This document shows, one piece after another, positions 55,339 to 63,951 of a DNA stretch of 64,000 nt (positions within the stretch are counted from its first letter, which is position 1; each line of letters opens with the position of its first letter). A program made the position numbers and the translations under genes. The stretch lies in the NCBI RefSeq assembly GCF_000952155.1, contig NZ_JYON01000006.1, forward strand, positions 138,332 through 202,331, written 5' to 3'. The notes under the pieces were generated by a model. The model was not told the DNA's origin and made no database searches. It saw nothing but the letters and a program-made list of their open reading frames with translations. The stretch is from Aliterella atlantica CENA595 (GTDB lineage Bacteria > Cyanobacteriota > Cyanobacteriia > Cyanobacteriales > Chroococcidiopsidaceae).

Positions 55339-56184
55339 ATGACAGCCAAGGTTTGGAAAACTAGAGCATTGATAATTTGCTTGCAATTAGTGGCATTGAT
55401 AGCAGTAATTGCGATCGCTTATCCCCAACTACGTAACGACATAGCATCGCCACCTACACCAATAAACGAAGAGGTAGTCAATTGGCAGGCTAAAACTCAA
55501 AATCCTATTTTCCAGCCGGAAGCACAACCAAGTCCATCCCCAGTTGAAATCGATCCTGCAGTTCAACAAGTTAAATTTGTCCCAGGCTATACACCTAAAT
55601 ACCAAATTAGTTGGGCAAATCCTCTTAATTACGGACCGCGCTATACCAAAGATATTTACGGCGCACCTGTTCGCAACCAACCAATTATTGTCCTCCACGA
55701 GACTGTTAATTCCGCCTCAAGCGCTATTAATACTTTCCAGACACCTCATGCCAGCGAAAAAAATCAAGTAAGTTATCATGCTTTAATTACTCTAGACGGC
55801 ACAATTGTCTATATAGTCCCACGCGAGTACCGCGCCTTTGGAGCGGGAAATTCAGTATTTGATGGTCCCAACGGTCCCGAAACCGTCAAAACTCATCCTA
55901 ACTTCCCTCCTTCTGTCAATAATTTTGCTTATCACATCGCTTTTGAAACGCCAGCAAATGGTCGTAATAGTAGCAGAACTCATAGCGGCTATACAGAAGC
56001 GCAATATAAATCTATTGCCTGGTTAGTTGCTCAAAGCAGCGTTCCTGACTATCGGATTACTACCCACCGCGCAGTAGATCGTTCTAGAAGTAGGCTCGAT
56101 CCCCGCAGTTTTAACAGCAAAAAGTTTTTAACCTTGCTTGGTTCGTACCGTCAATCAACTGCTGGAAATAGCAATGCTCTGTAG
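55339..56184 (+). CDS. N-acetylmuramoyl-L-alanine amidase (amidase_2 type)
   Basis: A 281-aa protein with an N-terminal membrane segment (about 10-28) and an amidase_2 domain from about residue 112. Zinc ligands: H120 (VLHET), and the HRAVD/RLDP block around residues 240-250 containing His and Asp. It would cleave the peptide from the glycan chains of peptidoglycan. No repeated binding domains. Periplasmic by its N-terminal anchor. Confidence 0.85.
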   Translation: MTAKVWKTRALIICLQLVALIAVIAIAYPQLRNDIASPPTPINEEVVNWQAKTQNPIFQPEAQPSPSPVEIDPAVQQVKFVPGYTPKYQISWANPLNYGPRYTKDIYGAPVRNQPIIVLHETVNSASSAINTFQTPHASEKNQVSYHALITLDGTIVYIVPREYRAFGAGNSVFDGPNGPETVKTHPNFPPSVNNFAYHIAFETPANGRNSSRTHSGYTEAQYKSIAWLVAQSSVPDYRITTHRAVDRSRSRLDPRSFNSKKFLTLLGSYRQSTAGNSNAL

Positions 56185-56217
56185 CACCAATTGTTAATTA
56201 GCTACTCAATATTTTTA

Positions 56218-56595
56218 TTAGGCAGACTTGCGATCGCGCTGACAGTAGTCCGAGCAATCAATTGCTTTTTCAGTTAGCACTAACGAAGGATGAATTGCAC
56301 ATTTCAAATGAGGGTTGTTAGCAAAAAAATTACAATTTTTGCAAGGAACTTGATTTAAACTTTTAATATTGACAGCAATTTCATTACGAGCAATTCTCCC
56401 TCTTTTAGATAGCATTAAAAATAATGCTGCCCAGCTTAAAATTAAACCAATAGGTCCCCAAACCATAAATATATGATCGGGAATATTCCCATTATTATTA
56501 GGTGGAGCATTGTCAACTTGTATTTCGCTCAATTGGGACTGCTCTAATTTATTGTTAGTTATGGAATACTCTGCACTAAGTTTATCTGCTTGCAT
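56218..56595 (-). CDS. Membrane protein with C-terminal cysteine motif
   Basis: A 125-aa protein. I chose the ATG at 56595, preceded by GAGAGGAAAA; an earlier in-frame ATG would give 154 residues. A single helix (about 43-60, IFMVWGPIGLILSWAALFLMLSK) precedes CKNCNFFANNPHLKCAIHPSLVLTEKAIDCSDYC. The arrangement CxxC...LxCAxxP...CxDYC resembles the neighbouring DUF6464-like protein and short cyanobacterial Cys-rich domains. Function unknown. Confidence 0.65.
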   Translation of the reverse strand: MQADKLSAEYSITNNKLEQSQLSEIQVDNAPPNNNGNIPDHIFMVWGPIGLILSWAALFLMLSKRGRIARNEIAVNIKSLNQVPCKNCNFFANNPHLKCAIHPSLVLTEKAIDCSDYCQRDRKSA

Positions 56596-57080
56596 AATTA
56601 TTTTCCTCTCAGCCTTACAAATACTAACTAATCGGCGAATTACATACGTTTGCCAGCTATTTAATTTAATGAGTTTTAGCAATACTACTTTAAAATTTTA
56701 CATTACAGATATAGGGAAGCACCCAAATTAGTATCTATAAATTGTATGATTTTTCTTACTTCAACTTATACCTCCAATTAATGAATTACATTACCTACTT
56801 CAGTATATAAAATTACAAATTAAGCAGATTTACAGGAAATGGTCTAAAAATATACTATTTAAATTCTAAAAATGCAGGATAACTTTTTCAAGAGCGATCG
56901 CTTATACTCAAAAACACTATTTATAAAAAAATATTCCTCATCCGCTATTCTGAACTAAAGTAAAAACAGAGGCAGATAATCTCAGTTTACTAAAAACATT
57001 AGAGTTTAAAGCTTATTTCCGCAAAATCTTCAAATTACAGTTAGTATCCGCTCGTTAGAAATAAATGAATTTTAAATAAA
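56596..57080. other. Gap between divergent genes
   Basis: About 485 AT-rich bases between the Cys-motif gene and the UPF0182 gene. One HIP1 site near 56896; no frame, hairpin or repeat recognised. Confidence 0.45.
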
Positions 57081-59978
57081 GTGCAAATAAGTTTACAAAA
57101 AGCAAAATATGCGCTCGCAAACCTCTGGTGGCGAGCAATAGTAATACTTATAGGTATAGGGTTATTCTTGAATTTAGTAGCCCATCTTTGGGTAGAAAGT
57201 CTATGGTTTCAAGAAGTCGGTTATCTACAAGTATTTTTACTACAACTAACTGCGCGTGGCGGACTGTGGGCGATTTCTTGTAGCGTCTCTGCTAGCTACT
57301 TACTAGGCAACCTAGCGATAGCAAGAAAGCTAACGCGCGTCAAGCCAGTGAAAGACCTGTCAGGGCGATCGCCACAAATAGAATTGAATTGGTTATTACC
57401 TTTAATTTTGGCATTAAACTTGCTAGTAGGGATACTATTGTTTCACTACATTCAAGTCGGGATAAATTACTGGCATGACGCAAATAGTTCGCTAGCGATC
57501 CCCAGGTTATTTACACCAGAATCGATCTGGCAAACTAGCAAGCAACTAAGCCCGTATTGGTATTTTGGTCTGGTTGGGGGACTTGCGATCGCTCTATCAG
57601 TGTACCCGCAGTTTTTGTTAAATGCGATCGCAACTCTCCTCAGCCTCATTATGGGTGTAATTTTGTCCGCACACTGGGCAAAATTGCTGCAATACATACG
57701 CCCTACTGCCTTTAACAGTTCGGAACCTGTATTTAATAGAGATATTAGCTTTTATATCTTTGCGCTACCAATTTGGAAATTATTAGAATTTTGGCTAGTG
57801 GGACTCTGCTTGTATAGCTTCGTCTCAGTTGCGCTTACCTACCTGCAAGCAGAAGATAGTGTAAGTCAAGGTCGCTTGCAGGGACTATCTCTCAACCAAC
57901 AGCGTCATTTACTAGCACTAGGTAGCGCCTCAGTGTTAGTTGTAGCTTTCGGCTATTGGCTCAGTCGCTACGAATTACTGTACTCAAATCGCGGCGTAGC
58001 TTATGGCGCAAGTTATACAGATGTAAACTTTCAACTGCCAGCATACACTGTGCTGAGTCTAATTGCTTTGGCGATCGCCTTTTTATTACTATGGCAAGCA
58101 ATTTTCTCAGTACCGAAGACTAACCATAAGTTTTTATTTACAGCAACGGGAATTTATGCAGCAACAGCGATCGCTAGTAGTTCCATTTTCCCATTAGCCA
58201 TACAGCGCTTAATCGTACAGCCCAACGAATTAGCTAGAGAACGCCCTTACATCGAACGTAGTATCGCGCTCACTAGACTTGCTTTCGACCTAGAAAATAT
58301 TGATGCTAGAACTTTTAATCCTCAAGGACAACTAACGTATGCTGATATTCAGGCAAACGATCTAACTATCCGCAATATTCGCCTTTGGGATCAAAGACCG
58401 TTATTAGAAACCAACCGTCAATTGCAGCAAATTCGTCTCTACTATCAATTTCCTGATGCGGACATCGATCGCTATACTTTAAAAGCAAATTTAACAGCAC
58501 ATTCTAGCAATTCTCCCGCCGTCGCCGAGAGGCAACAAACATTAATAGCTGCGCGAGAATTAGATTACAGCGCCGTACCCCAGCAAGCGCAAACATGGGT
58601 CAACCAGCGTCTAATATATACTCACGGTTACGGTTTTACCCTTAGTCCTGTAAATACAGTTGGTGCTGGTGGTTTGCCAGAGTATTTTGTTAAAGATATT
58701 GGCGATACAGGTAATGGGAGTTCTTTATCAACCTCTAACTCTGCGATCGCTTCTAGTATTCCGATTGGACAGCCTCGGATTTACTACGGAGAAATTACCA
58801 ATACCTACGTCATGACGGGGACTAGAGTTCAGGAACTAGACTATCCCAGCGGTAACGATAACGTTTACAACACTTATGACGGTCGAGGCGGAATTAATAT
58901 TGGTTCCTGGTGGCAGCGCAGTTTATTTGCTGCTTATTTAAAAGATTGGCAGATGTTACTGACGCGGAATTTTTTGCCGCAGACAAAGGTATTATTTAGG
59001 CGTAATATTACTCAAAGGATTCGGGCGATCGCTCCCTTTTTACAATACGATCGCGATCCTTATTTAGTAGTCGCCGATACGCAAATACCAGAGAATAAAG
59101 GAAATTACCTTTACTGGATCGTAGATGCTTATACGACAAGCGATCGCTATCCTTATTCTGATACTGGCGCTCAAGGAGTTAACTACATCCGCAACTCTGT
59201 AAAAGTTGTTGTCGATGCTTATCACGGTTCGGTTGATTTTTACGTAGCAGATCCTCAAGATCCAATTATTACTACTTGGCAAAAGCTGTTTCCTAGGTTA
59301 TTCAAGCCACTTAATCAAATGCCAGCAAGTCTGCGTAGTCACCTGCGCTATCCAGTAGACTTTTTTAAGCTCCAAGCGGAGCGGTTGATGACTTATCACA
59401 TGATCGATCCGCAAGTTTTTTACAATCGGGAAGATCAATGGCAGATTCCTAACGAGGTTTATGGCAACAAACCTCAGTTAGTAGAGCCGTATTATCTAAT
59501 TACAAGTTTACCGACTGTACCCTTTGAAGAATTTATTTTGCTCTTGCCATATACTCCCAGTCAGCGGACTAACTTAATTGCATGGCTAGCAGCACGTTCC
59601 GATGGCGAAAACTACGGTAAATTGTTACTTTACGAATTTCCCAAACAGCAATTAGTCTACGGACCGGAGCAAATCGAGGCTAGGATTAACCAAGATCCAG
59701 TAATTTCGCAGCAAATTTCACTCTGGAATCGTCAAGGATCGAGAGCTATTCAAGGAAATCTGTTAGTAGTTCCGATTGAGCAATCGTTACTATATGTAGA
59801 GCCAATTTATTTAGAAGCAGATCAAAATAGTTTGCCTACATTAGTGAGGGTAGTTGTTGCCTACGAAAACCGCATCGTCATGGCAGAAACTTTAGAACAG
59901 GCTTTGCAGGCAATTTTTCAAGCCGAGGAAACCAATACTCCAGCGATCGTCCGTCCTGTTGAGGAACCTACTCAATAA
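57081..59978 (+). CDS. UPF0182 family membrane protein
   Basis: A 965-aa protein with about seven membrane helices in the first third (20-40, 65-85, 105-130, 155-180, 185-205, 225-250, 275-295, 315-340) followed by a large soluble part with [32 protein letters not shown] and repeated YPxxxxxKxxAERL blocks. This is UPF0182/COG1615, widespread in actinobacteria and cyanobacteria with unknown function. GTG start. Ends 55 bases before tRNA-Cys. Confidence 0.88.
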   Translation: MQISLQKAKYALANLWWRAIVILIGIGLFLNLVAHLWVESLWFQEVGYLQVFLLQLTARGGLWAISCSVSASYLLGNLAIARKLTRVKPVKDLSGRSPQIELNWLLPLILALNLLVGILLFHYIQVGINYWHDANSSLAIPRLFTPESIWQTSKQLSPYWYFGLVGGLAIALSVYPQFLLNAIATLLSLIMGVILSAHWAKLLQYIRPTAFNSSEPVFNRDISFYIFALPIWKLLEFWLVGLCLYSFVSVALTYLQAEDSVSQGRLQGLSLNQQRHLLALGSASVLVVAFGYWLSRYELLYSNRGVAYGASYTDVNFQLPAYTVLSLIALAIAFLLLWQAIFSVPKTNHKFLFTATGIYAATAIASSSIFPLAIQRLIVQPNELARERPYIERSIALTRLAFDLENIDARTFNPQGQLTYADIQANDLTIRNIRLWDQRPLLETNRQLQQIRLYYQFPDADIDRYTLKANLTAHSSNSPAVAERQQTLIAARELDYSAVPQQAQTWVNQRLIYTHGYGFTLSPVNTVGAGGLPEYFVKDIGDTGNGSSLSTSNSAIASSIPIGQPRIYYGEITNTYVMTGTRVQELDYPSGNDNVYNTYDGRGGINIGSWWQRSLFAAYLKDWQMLLTRNFLPQTKVLFRRNITQRIRAIAPFLQYDRDPYLVVADTQIPENKGNYLYWIVDAYTTSDRYPYSDTGAQGVNYIRNSVKVVVDAYHGSVDFYVADPQDPIITTWQKLFPRLFKPLNQMPASLRSHLRYPVDFFKLQAERLMTYHMIDPQVFYNREDQWQIPNEVYGNKPQLVEPYYLITSLPTVPFEEFILLLPYTPSQRTNLIAWLAARSDGENYGKLLLYEFPKQQLVYGPEQIEARINQDPVISQQISLWNRQGSRAIQGNLLVVPIEQSLLYVEPIYLEADQNSLPTLVRVVVAYENRIVMAETLEQALQAIFQAEETNTPAIVRPVEEPTQ

Positions 59979-60033
59979 AAAGGTGAAAAAATGCCGAGAA
60001 TCTGCTATACTAATAATCCCGACTTAAATCGGT

Positions 60034-60105
<72 letters not shown>

Positions 60106-60178
60106 TGTTTTACAGTGAAAATAATTAACTCAAATCCCAGATTTACCAGGTAGTTCAGGGTTTATTAATTAATGTAAA

Positions 60179-60241
60179 TATACCCTAATATACCCTAATA
60201 TACTTTAATGTACCTAGAAAGTTAGGCACGTTTTAGGCACG
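60179..60241 (+). repeat. Iteron-like repeats upstream of the integrase
   Basis: Three 10-bp units TATACCCTAA, TATACCCTAA, TATACTTTAA run from 60179, followed by TGTACC, and further on two copies of TTAGGCACG at 60222-60230 and 60233-60241, the last overlapping the integrase start. Direct repeats here could be arm sites for integrase/excisionase or autoregulatory sites. Confidence 0.6.
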
Positions 60242-61344
60242 TGGACATCGCATCAAAACTTAATCAAGCCAATGGACGGTTAAGAGCCGGAAAGATCGGG
60301 GTAGCGATCCAAGTTAAGGGCGATCGCTTGTACCTTCGAGCTACTTTCCCGCCAAAGCCAGGAGCTACCAAGCAGCAGCCCCACCAACAGCGACTAGCTT
60401 TAGGATTCCATGCTAATCCTTCGGGCGTTTCTGCTGCCGAGGCTCAAGCCCGTAAAGTAGGCGCTCTGCTCGACGCACGGGAGTTTTCCTGGAGTGCTTA
60501 CCTGGAAAATTCCGAGCAACTGCACACGATCGGCAGTTGGGTAGAGCGATTCGAGCGCCAGCACTGGGCAGAGGTGATACAGAATCAAGCTAGCCTGACA
60601 ACTTGGAAAACTGGTTACTTACAAGTATTTAAAAAGTTGCCCGCTGCGGACCTACTAACGCTAGCAGCGCTGATCAACTACATTACTACAACTGAGCCTG
60701 ACAGCCGGACCAGGAAACGAGCTTGCGACTACTGCTATAAGCTAGCTGAGTTTGCGGATCTAGAAGGCAGATCCGCAATCAAAAAATTGACGGGGACCTA
60801 TTCGGCGGCGGCGGTTAATCCCCGATCGCTGCCAAGTGATGCTCAGATTGCTACTTGGCGGGGTAGCTTACCTCCTGGCTCTTGGCGGTGGGTTGTGGGA
60901 ATGCTGGCTTGTTATGGGCTGCGCGGTCATGAGGTGTTTCGCCTGGACCTAGTTGATTTTCCCATCGTGCGCGTGCTGTCCGGCAAGACTGGCGCTAGAT
61001 TCATTTACCCGCTATATCCAGAATGGGTTGAGGATTGGCAGCTAGAGCGAATAGATTTACCAAAACTGAGCTTGAGCTATAGCAATGCCAAACTAGGCAC
61101 TAAGGTTGCTGGCTGGTTTTACGATCGCAAAGCCCCATTTAATGCTTACGATTTACGGCATTGCTACGCTCGGAGGTGCTTTGAATTTGGCATGGCTCCT
61201 GATTGGGCAGCGGGGCTGATGGGGCATTCGGTTAGAGTGCATCTCAATACTTACAGGGCTTGGATTGACGAACAGACTTACAGGCGGGTTTATCAGGCGA
61301 TCTTAGGTAGAAGCGATCGCCCTCTGCCACCTACTCTTGTCTAA
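60241..61344 (+). CDS. Tyrosine-family site-specific integrase
   Basis: A 367-aa tyrosine recombinase. Catalytic residues by position: R228 (YGLRGHEV), K249 (GKTG), R306 (YDLRH), H329 (LMGH), Y338 (LNTYRAW). The usual box-II HxxR reads YxxR, so the first histidine is replaced by Tyr303. N-terminal half (about 1-170) resembles a SAM-like DNA-binding region. GTG start, overlapping a repeat. Ends in overlap of 14 bases with a convergent small gene. Confidence 0.92.
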   Translation: MDIASKLNQANGRLRAGKIGVAIQVKGDRLYLRATFPPKPGATKQQPHQQRLALGFHANPSGVSAAEAQARKVGALLDAREFSWSAYLENSEQLHTIGSWVERFERQHWAEVIQNQASLTTWKTGYLQVFKKLPAADLLTLAALINYITTTEPDSRTRKRACDYCYKLAEFADLEGRSAIKKLTGTYSAAAVNPRSLPSDAQIATWRGSLPPGSWRWVVGMLACYGLRGHEVFRLDLVDFPIVRVLSGKTGARFIYPLYPEWVEDWQLERIDLPKLSLSYSNAKLGTKVAGWFYDRKAPFNAYDLRHCYARRCFEFGMAPDWAAGLMGHSVRVHLNTYRAWIDEQTYRRVYQAILGRSDRPLPPTLV

Positions 61345-61525
61345 TCAAGCGATCGAGTATCTCGTCTAGTCGCTTTACTATAGCGTTCAGGCTTGCCATT
61401 TGAACGTCGTTGCGTTCTCTGTACTGTTGAAAGTTAACGCGGTCTTCCTTGGCTGATTCTTCCCTTCTTTCAACTGCCGCCTCTAACCGCTCAAGACGAT
61501 TCTGTATCAAATCAAAGTTAGTCAT
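61331..61525 (-). CDS. Small coiled-coil protein of the element
   Basis: A 64-aa protein starting MTNFDLIQNRLERLEAAVERREE, with strong heptads and Glu/Arg abundance throughout. The ATG at 61525 is preferred since a longer ORF start overlaps the upstream gene. Two bases after the stop of the RHH gene, so translationally linked. Function unknown. Confidence 0.6.
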   Translation of the reverse strand: MTNFDLIQNRLERLEAAVERREESAKEDRVNFQQYRERNDVQMASLNAIVKRLDEILDRLIRQE

Positions 61526-61527
61526 GA

Positions 61528-61902
61528 TTAATCTTCTTGTTCTCCTAGCAATTCCCAGGGTGCATTCTGTATCAAGTCTTGGAATTCCAGTAAGCAATCC
61601 CAGGCGCGGGTGAATTTGAATTCGCCTTTTTGGGAAGGATTCTCGCCGTAGCTTTCTTTCTTATCAGTGATGAATTGATTTAAGGCTTTGAGGATAATTT
61701 CTTGCTTGTTTTCTTCCTCTCTACAAAAGCGCTCAATTACATCTGTTCTAGAGATGTTTTTAGAGTCACCAATATCTTTTAATTTCTGCCAAGCTACATC
61801 AGTTAATCTTACCGATCTGGTAACTTTAGGTTCCTCGTATCTTAGCGAAAATTCCCCATTCTCATTTCGATCCATTGTGCGAAGTAAGCTACTATTGTTC
61901 AT
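61528..61902 (-). CDS. Ribbon-helix-helix-like small protein
   Basis: A 124-aa protein. Residues 28-60 (VTRSVRLTDVAWQKLKDIGDSKNISRTDVIERFCR) resemble a CopG/RHH fold: a short beta strand then two helices with the typical G-S/T-x-S turn (KNISRTDV). It is thus a good candidate to bind the palindromic operator in its own upstream region. C-terminal part is helical and carries Trp-rich APWELLGEQ. The gene lies behind the first operator, only about 30 bases from it. Confidence 0.65.
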   Translation of the reverse strand: MNNSSLLRTMDRNENGEFSLRYEEPKVTRSVRLTDVAWQKLKDIGDSKNISRTDVIERFCREEENKQEIILKALNQFITDKKESYGENPSQKGEFKFTRAWDCLLEFQDLIQNAPWELLGEQED

Positions 61903-61910
61903 AAGCTGAT

Positions 61911-61975
61911 ATCTGGTGGTACAGAAACAGCTTACCGTGCATATACATGGTTGTCAACACCCTGTATATGCACGG
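61911..61975 (-). promoter_or_regulatory. Promoter with 13-bp inverted operator, copy 1
   Basis: Inverted repeat CCGTGCATATACA (61935-61947) and TGTATATGCACGG (61963-61975) with 15-base centre. On the minus strand TTGACA (61957-61952) and TAAGCT (61934-61929) are 17 bases apart, so one half-site lies in the spacer and the other upstream of -35: a classic repressor layout. The conserved TGTACCACCAGAT follows near the expected transcript start. Confidence 0.8.
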
Positions 61976-62011
61976 CAATAGATTTGTATAGTTAGCGTTA
62001 GCGGCTATTGG

Positions 62012-62281
62012 TTACTCGTTGTTATTTTCCTCTCCAAATAAATGATCCAGAATACGGCGGTTTTCTGTTTGTAAGCCTCGTATTTGTGCTGCCACAATTT
62101 CAAAATTCCTTTGGCTTGTTTCTAGTCCTTGCTGCTGAATAATAACAGTTTGCAATAGAGCTTCTGAGGTACTTCTGAGGTCTGCAACTGATGTCCGTAA
62201 CTCAGTTACAGATGTACTTAAGTCGGAAACTGTAGAGGCAAGCGTGTCTAGTCTATCGTCTGTCCAACGTTCTATCGTCAT
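62012..62281 (-). CDS. Small coiled-coil protein of the element, with operator
   Basis: An 89-aa protein (starts MTIERWTDDRLDTLASTVSDL) with hydrophobic heptads throughout (LSTSVTELRTSVADLRSTSEALLQTV), Ser/Thr-rich. No membrane segment. Similar in build to the 64-aa protein; both are found in cyanobacterial mobile DNA. Its start lies about 35 bases after the second operator. Confidence 0.6.
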   Translation of the reverse strand: MTIERWTDDRLDTLASTVSDLSTSVTELRTSVADLRSTSEALLQTVIIQQQGLETSQRNFEIVAAQIRGLQTENRRILDHLFGEENNNE

Positions 62282-62299
62282 TGGTAGAAGCTACCTATT

Positions 62300-62365
62300 A
62301 TCTGGTGGTACATCAAACAGCATACCGTGCATATACATGGCTGTCAATACCTTGTATATGCACGG
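62300..62365 (-). promoter_or_regulatory. Promoter with 13-bp inverted operator, copy 2
   Basis: Same inverted repeat, half-sites at 62325-62337 and 62353-62365, again a 15-base centre. TTGACA (62347-62342) and TATGCT (62324-62319) are 17 bases apart. The ATCTGGTGGTACA element is conserved at 62300-62312. Near-identical in all positions that matter to copy 1. Confidence 0.82.
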
Positions 62366-62367
62366 CT

Positions 62368-62565
62368 TTAATATTTGCTATTCCGTTCTTTTAACAAGCT
62401 TAGTATTTCATGAATTGATTGTCGTAAAAAGCAGAACTCTATTCTTAATTCTTGAAGTGCTACCCGTAATTCTTGTTCTGTAATCAAAGCTTTTTCTAAT
62501 AAAGCTTCTGCTGATACTCTTAAGTTAATTGCCCTTGTACTTAAGGGTAATTCTGGATTATCCAT
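62368..62565 (-). CDS. Small helical protein of the element
   Basis: A 65-aa protein (begins MDNPELPLSTRAINLRVSAEALLEKAL) with an acidic and hydrophobic helix up to LSLLKERN. Possibly related in build to the preceding coiled-coil proteins. Starts 15 bases after a degenerate operator half-site. Its 3' end lies just before the second operator, so the operator sits between gene units. Confidence 0.55.
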   Translation of the reverse strand: MDNPELPLSTRAINLRVSAEALLEKALITEQELRVALQELRIEFCFLRQSIHEILSLLKERNSKY

Positions 62566-62579
62566 TGGGTTAATATCCT

Positions 62580-62592
62580 TGTATATACGCGG
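62580..62592 (-). promoter_or_regulatory. Degenerate operator half-site
   Basis: TGTATATACGCGG differs from TGTATATGCACGG at two of 13 positions. No second half-site with good match, though the next bases (GGATATTAACC) keep a weak -35-like element. Confidence 0.45.
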
Positions 62593-62614
62593 TAAGACGT
62601 TTGTATTAGGTTCT

Positions 62615-62836
62615 CTAAAAGTCTTCTATCGGGTCTTTTAAATTTTCAGCCATTTGGTCGGCTTTCATGTCTTCATATAAATCTTCGTCATAATCTGGAT
62701 CGTCAGAATCAAATCCCCACATAAGAGAGCAATCTTCGCATTTATGAAAATTAAATGCTCTATCAAAATAAGTATGATTCGAGCCACAACTAGGGCATTC
62801 TTCTGGTACTAGATCGCTATCAAGTTCATCAAACAC
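62615..62836 (-). CDS. Small zinc-ribbon-like acidic protein
   Basis: A 73-aa protein from the GTG at 62836 (AAGGA eight bases before). Two CxxC pairs: CPSCGSNHTYFDRAFNFHKCEDC, followed by an acidic tail (DSDDPDYDEDLYEDMK). Starts ten bases after the stop of the next upstream gene. Zinc binding is likely; role unknown. A longer frame from 62923 overlaps that gene and is not chosen. Confidence 0.6.
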   Translation of the reverse strand: MFDELDSDLVPEECPSCGSNHTYFDRAFNFHKCEDCSLMWGFDSDDPDYDEDLYEDMKADQMAENLKDPIEDF

Positions 62837-62846
62837 TTTTGTTTCC

Positions 62847-63089
62847 TTAATCAATATATCTATCAATAAAATCTGAATATAGGCAGGTGTCGCGTAAACA
62901 TTGACAGTCAATGGATTCTTCAACTATGTCTTCTCCAAAATCATCAAACTCTATAAAATGTTCGATTTCTATGTCTTCAGAAAAACATTTAGGGCAAACT
63001 CTGATAGACAGCCAATGAGTAAGTTCACTCAATTCATCTTCAGAGCAACGAGAATCTAAAAATCGTTGGACGATCGCATTTTCAAGCAC
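62847..63089 (-). CDS. Second Cys-rich small protein of the element
   Basis: An 80-aa protein (GTG start, AGAGGT upstream) beginning MLENAIVQRFLDSRCSEDEL. Contains CPKC (about residue 33) and CQCLRDTC, with acidic residues between. Possibly zinc-binding. Part of a chain of minus-strand genes with short gaps. Confidence 0.6.
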   Translation of the reverse strand: MLENAIVQRFLDSRCSEDELSELTHWLSIRVCPKCFSEDIEIEHFIEFDDFGEDIVEESIDCQCLRDTCLYSDFIDRYID

Positions 63090-63096
63090 AAAACTA

Positions 63097-63315
63097 TTAC
63101 CTCTTTTCCATTGGAATTTCTAGGGCAGCGCCACACCTGTCGCAATGCCAGCGATATCTGGGCTTGCTAGCTACTGCGCTTGTAGTGACGCGGTAATGTT
63201 TGCCAAGTTTAAGCAGTCCTTCTTTACGCAGCTTTCTTAGTTGGCGGGGTGATATGCCGAGGGCAGCGGCAGCGGTGTTGGTATCTGCCCAGGCGCTAGA
63301 TAGTTGATTGGGCAT
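63097..63315 (-). CDS. HTH plus zinc-ribbon protein of the element
   Basis: A 72-aa protein from the ATG at 63315. Helix-turn-helix candidate DTNTAAAALGISPRQLRKLRKEGLLKLGKHYRV (about 10-45; resembles the MerR-like/excisionase HTH_17 type) and a C-terminal CDRCGAA motif with a preceding WHC. Could be an excisionase or regulator; the operator's protein could also be this one. Five bases after the previous frame's stop. Confidence 0.65.
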   Translation of the reverse strand: MPNQLSSAWADTNTAAAALGISPRQLRKLRKEGLLKLGKHYRVTTSAVASKPRYRWHCDRCGAALEIPMEKR

Positions 63316-63320
63316 ATTTT

Positions 63321-63854
63321 CTAGGTCATAAGATAGAAATGTTTGGATAGTCCAAATTTCTCGACATCGCTCCATCGAAAGCGGTAAGTCTGTTCAGTAT
63401 CGCCATCTAATGTTATCCAGCCCTTCTCTCCAGATTCTGATATTTGCTCTTCATCAAATTCAAGATTTCTGCCCTTAAAACTTATGTAGGGCTTTAGATC
63501 GAATTTTTCAAATAGTTCAGGTTTATGCTCGATTAAAAGATTTATTAAGCCCGATCGAGCGTTGGATATTGCCATCCCATCCTTTGGGGGAAGATCCCTC
63601 GGTGGGGTTGAGTCTGGATAGAAAGTATTGAAGATTTCCTGAGCGATCGCTTCTGCCTGCTCTCCAAAACTCAAGCTAACAAGTTTGGATAGTTGGTAAA
63701 TGACGGCTTGAGCATTTTCGCCGTGATAGACCTGGCTACCGCCGCCATGCCAACCAATGACTGCTACCGAACGTTCTTCTCTGACCTCGACCTGGACGCG
63801 GCGGACAAAGGCTAGGTTGATGTATTCCCCATTAGGAAGTCTGATTATGTGCAT
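63321..63854 (-). CDS. Unknown protein of the element
   Basis: A 177-aa protein (starts MHIIRLPNGEYINLAFVRRVQV). Short beta-rich N-terminus with GWHGGGSQVYHGENAQAVIYQL, a helical middle and charged C-terminus (EFDEEQISESGEKGW). I recognise no domain. First of the chain of minus-strand genes 63854 to 62368. Confidence 0.6.
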   Translation of the reverse strand: MHIIRLPNGEYINLAFVRRVQVEVREERSVAVIGWHGGGSQVYHGENAQAVIYQLSKLVSLSFGEQAEAIAQEIFNTFYPDSTPPRDLPPKDGMAISNARSGLINLLIEHKPELFEKFDLKPYISFKGRNLEFDEEQISESGEKGWITLDGDTEQTYRFRWSDVEKFGLSKHFYLMT

Positions 63855-63951
63855 AGCCGATCCGCCTCTATATTGAGCCTATCCCACTAATATAAAAATC
63901 TGAGCTAGAATCAACGTAAAGGAGAAATAGACAGAACAAAGAAGAAGGAAA

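Noticed and set aside
57467..57697. Antisense frame in the UPF0182 gene
   Set aside because: Shadow of the real frame with no start signal.
60179..60213. CRISPR-like array (three 10-bp repeats)
   Set aside because: Units are contiguous with no spacers and too short; no cas genes are present.
62837..62923. Longer 102-aa start for the zinc-ribbon gene
   Set aside because: It overlaps the upstream Cys-rich gene by 77 bases; the GTG with AAGGA just after that gene is more natural.
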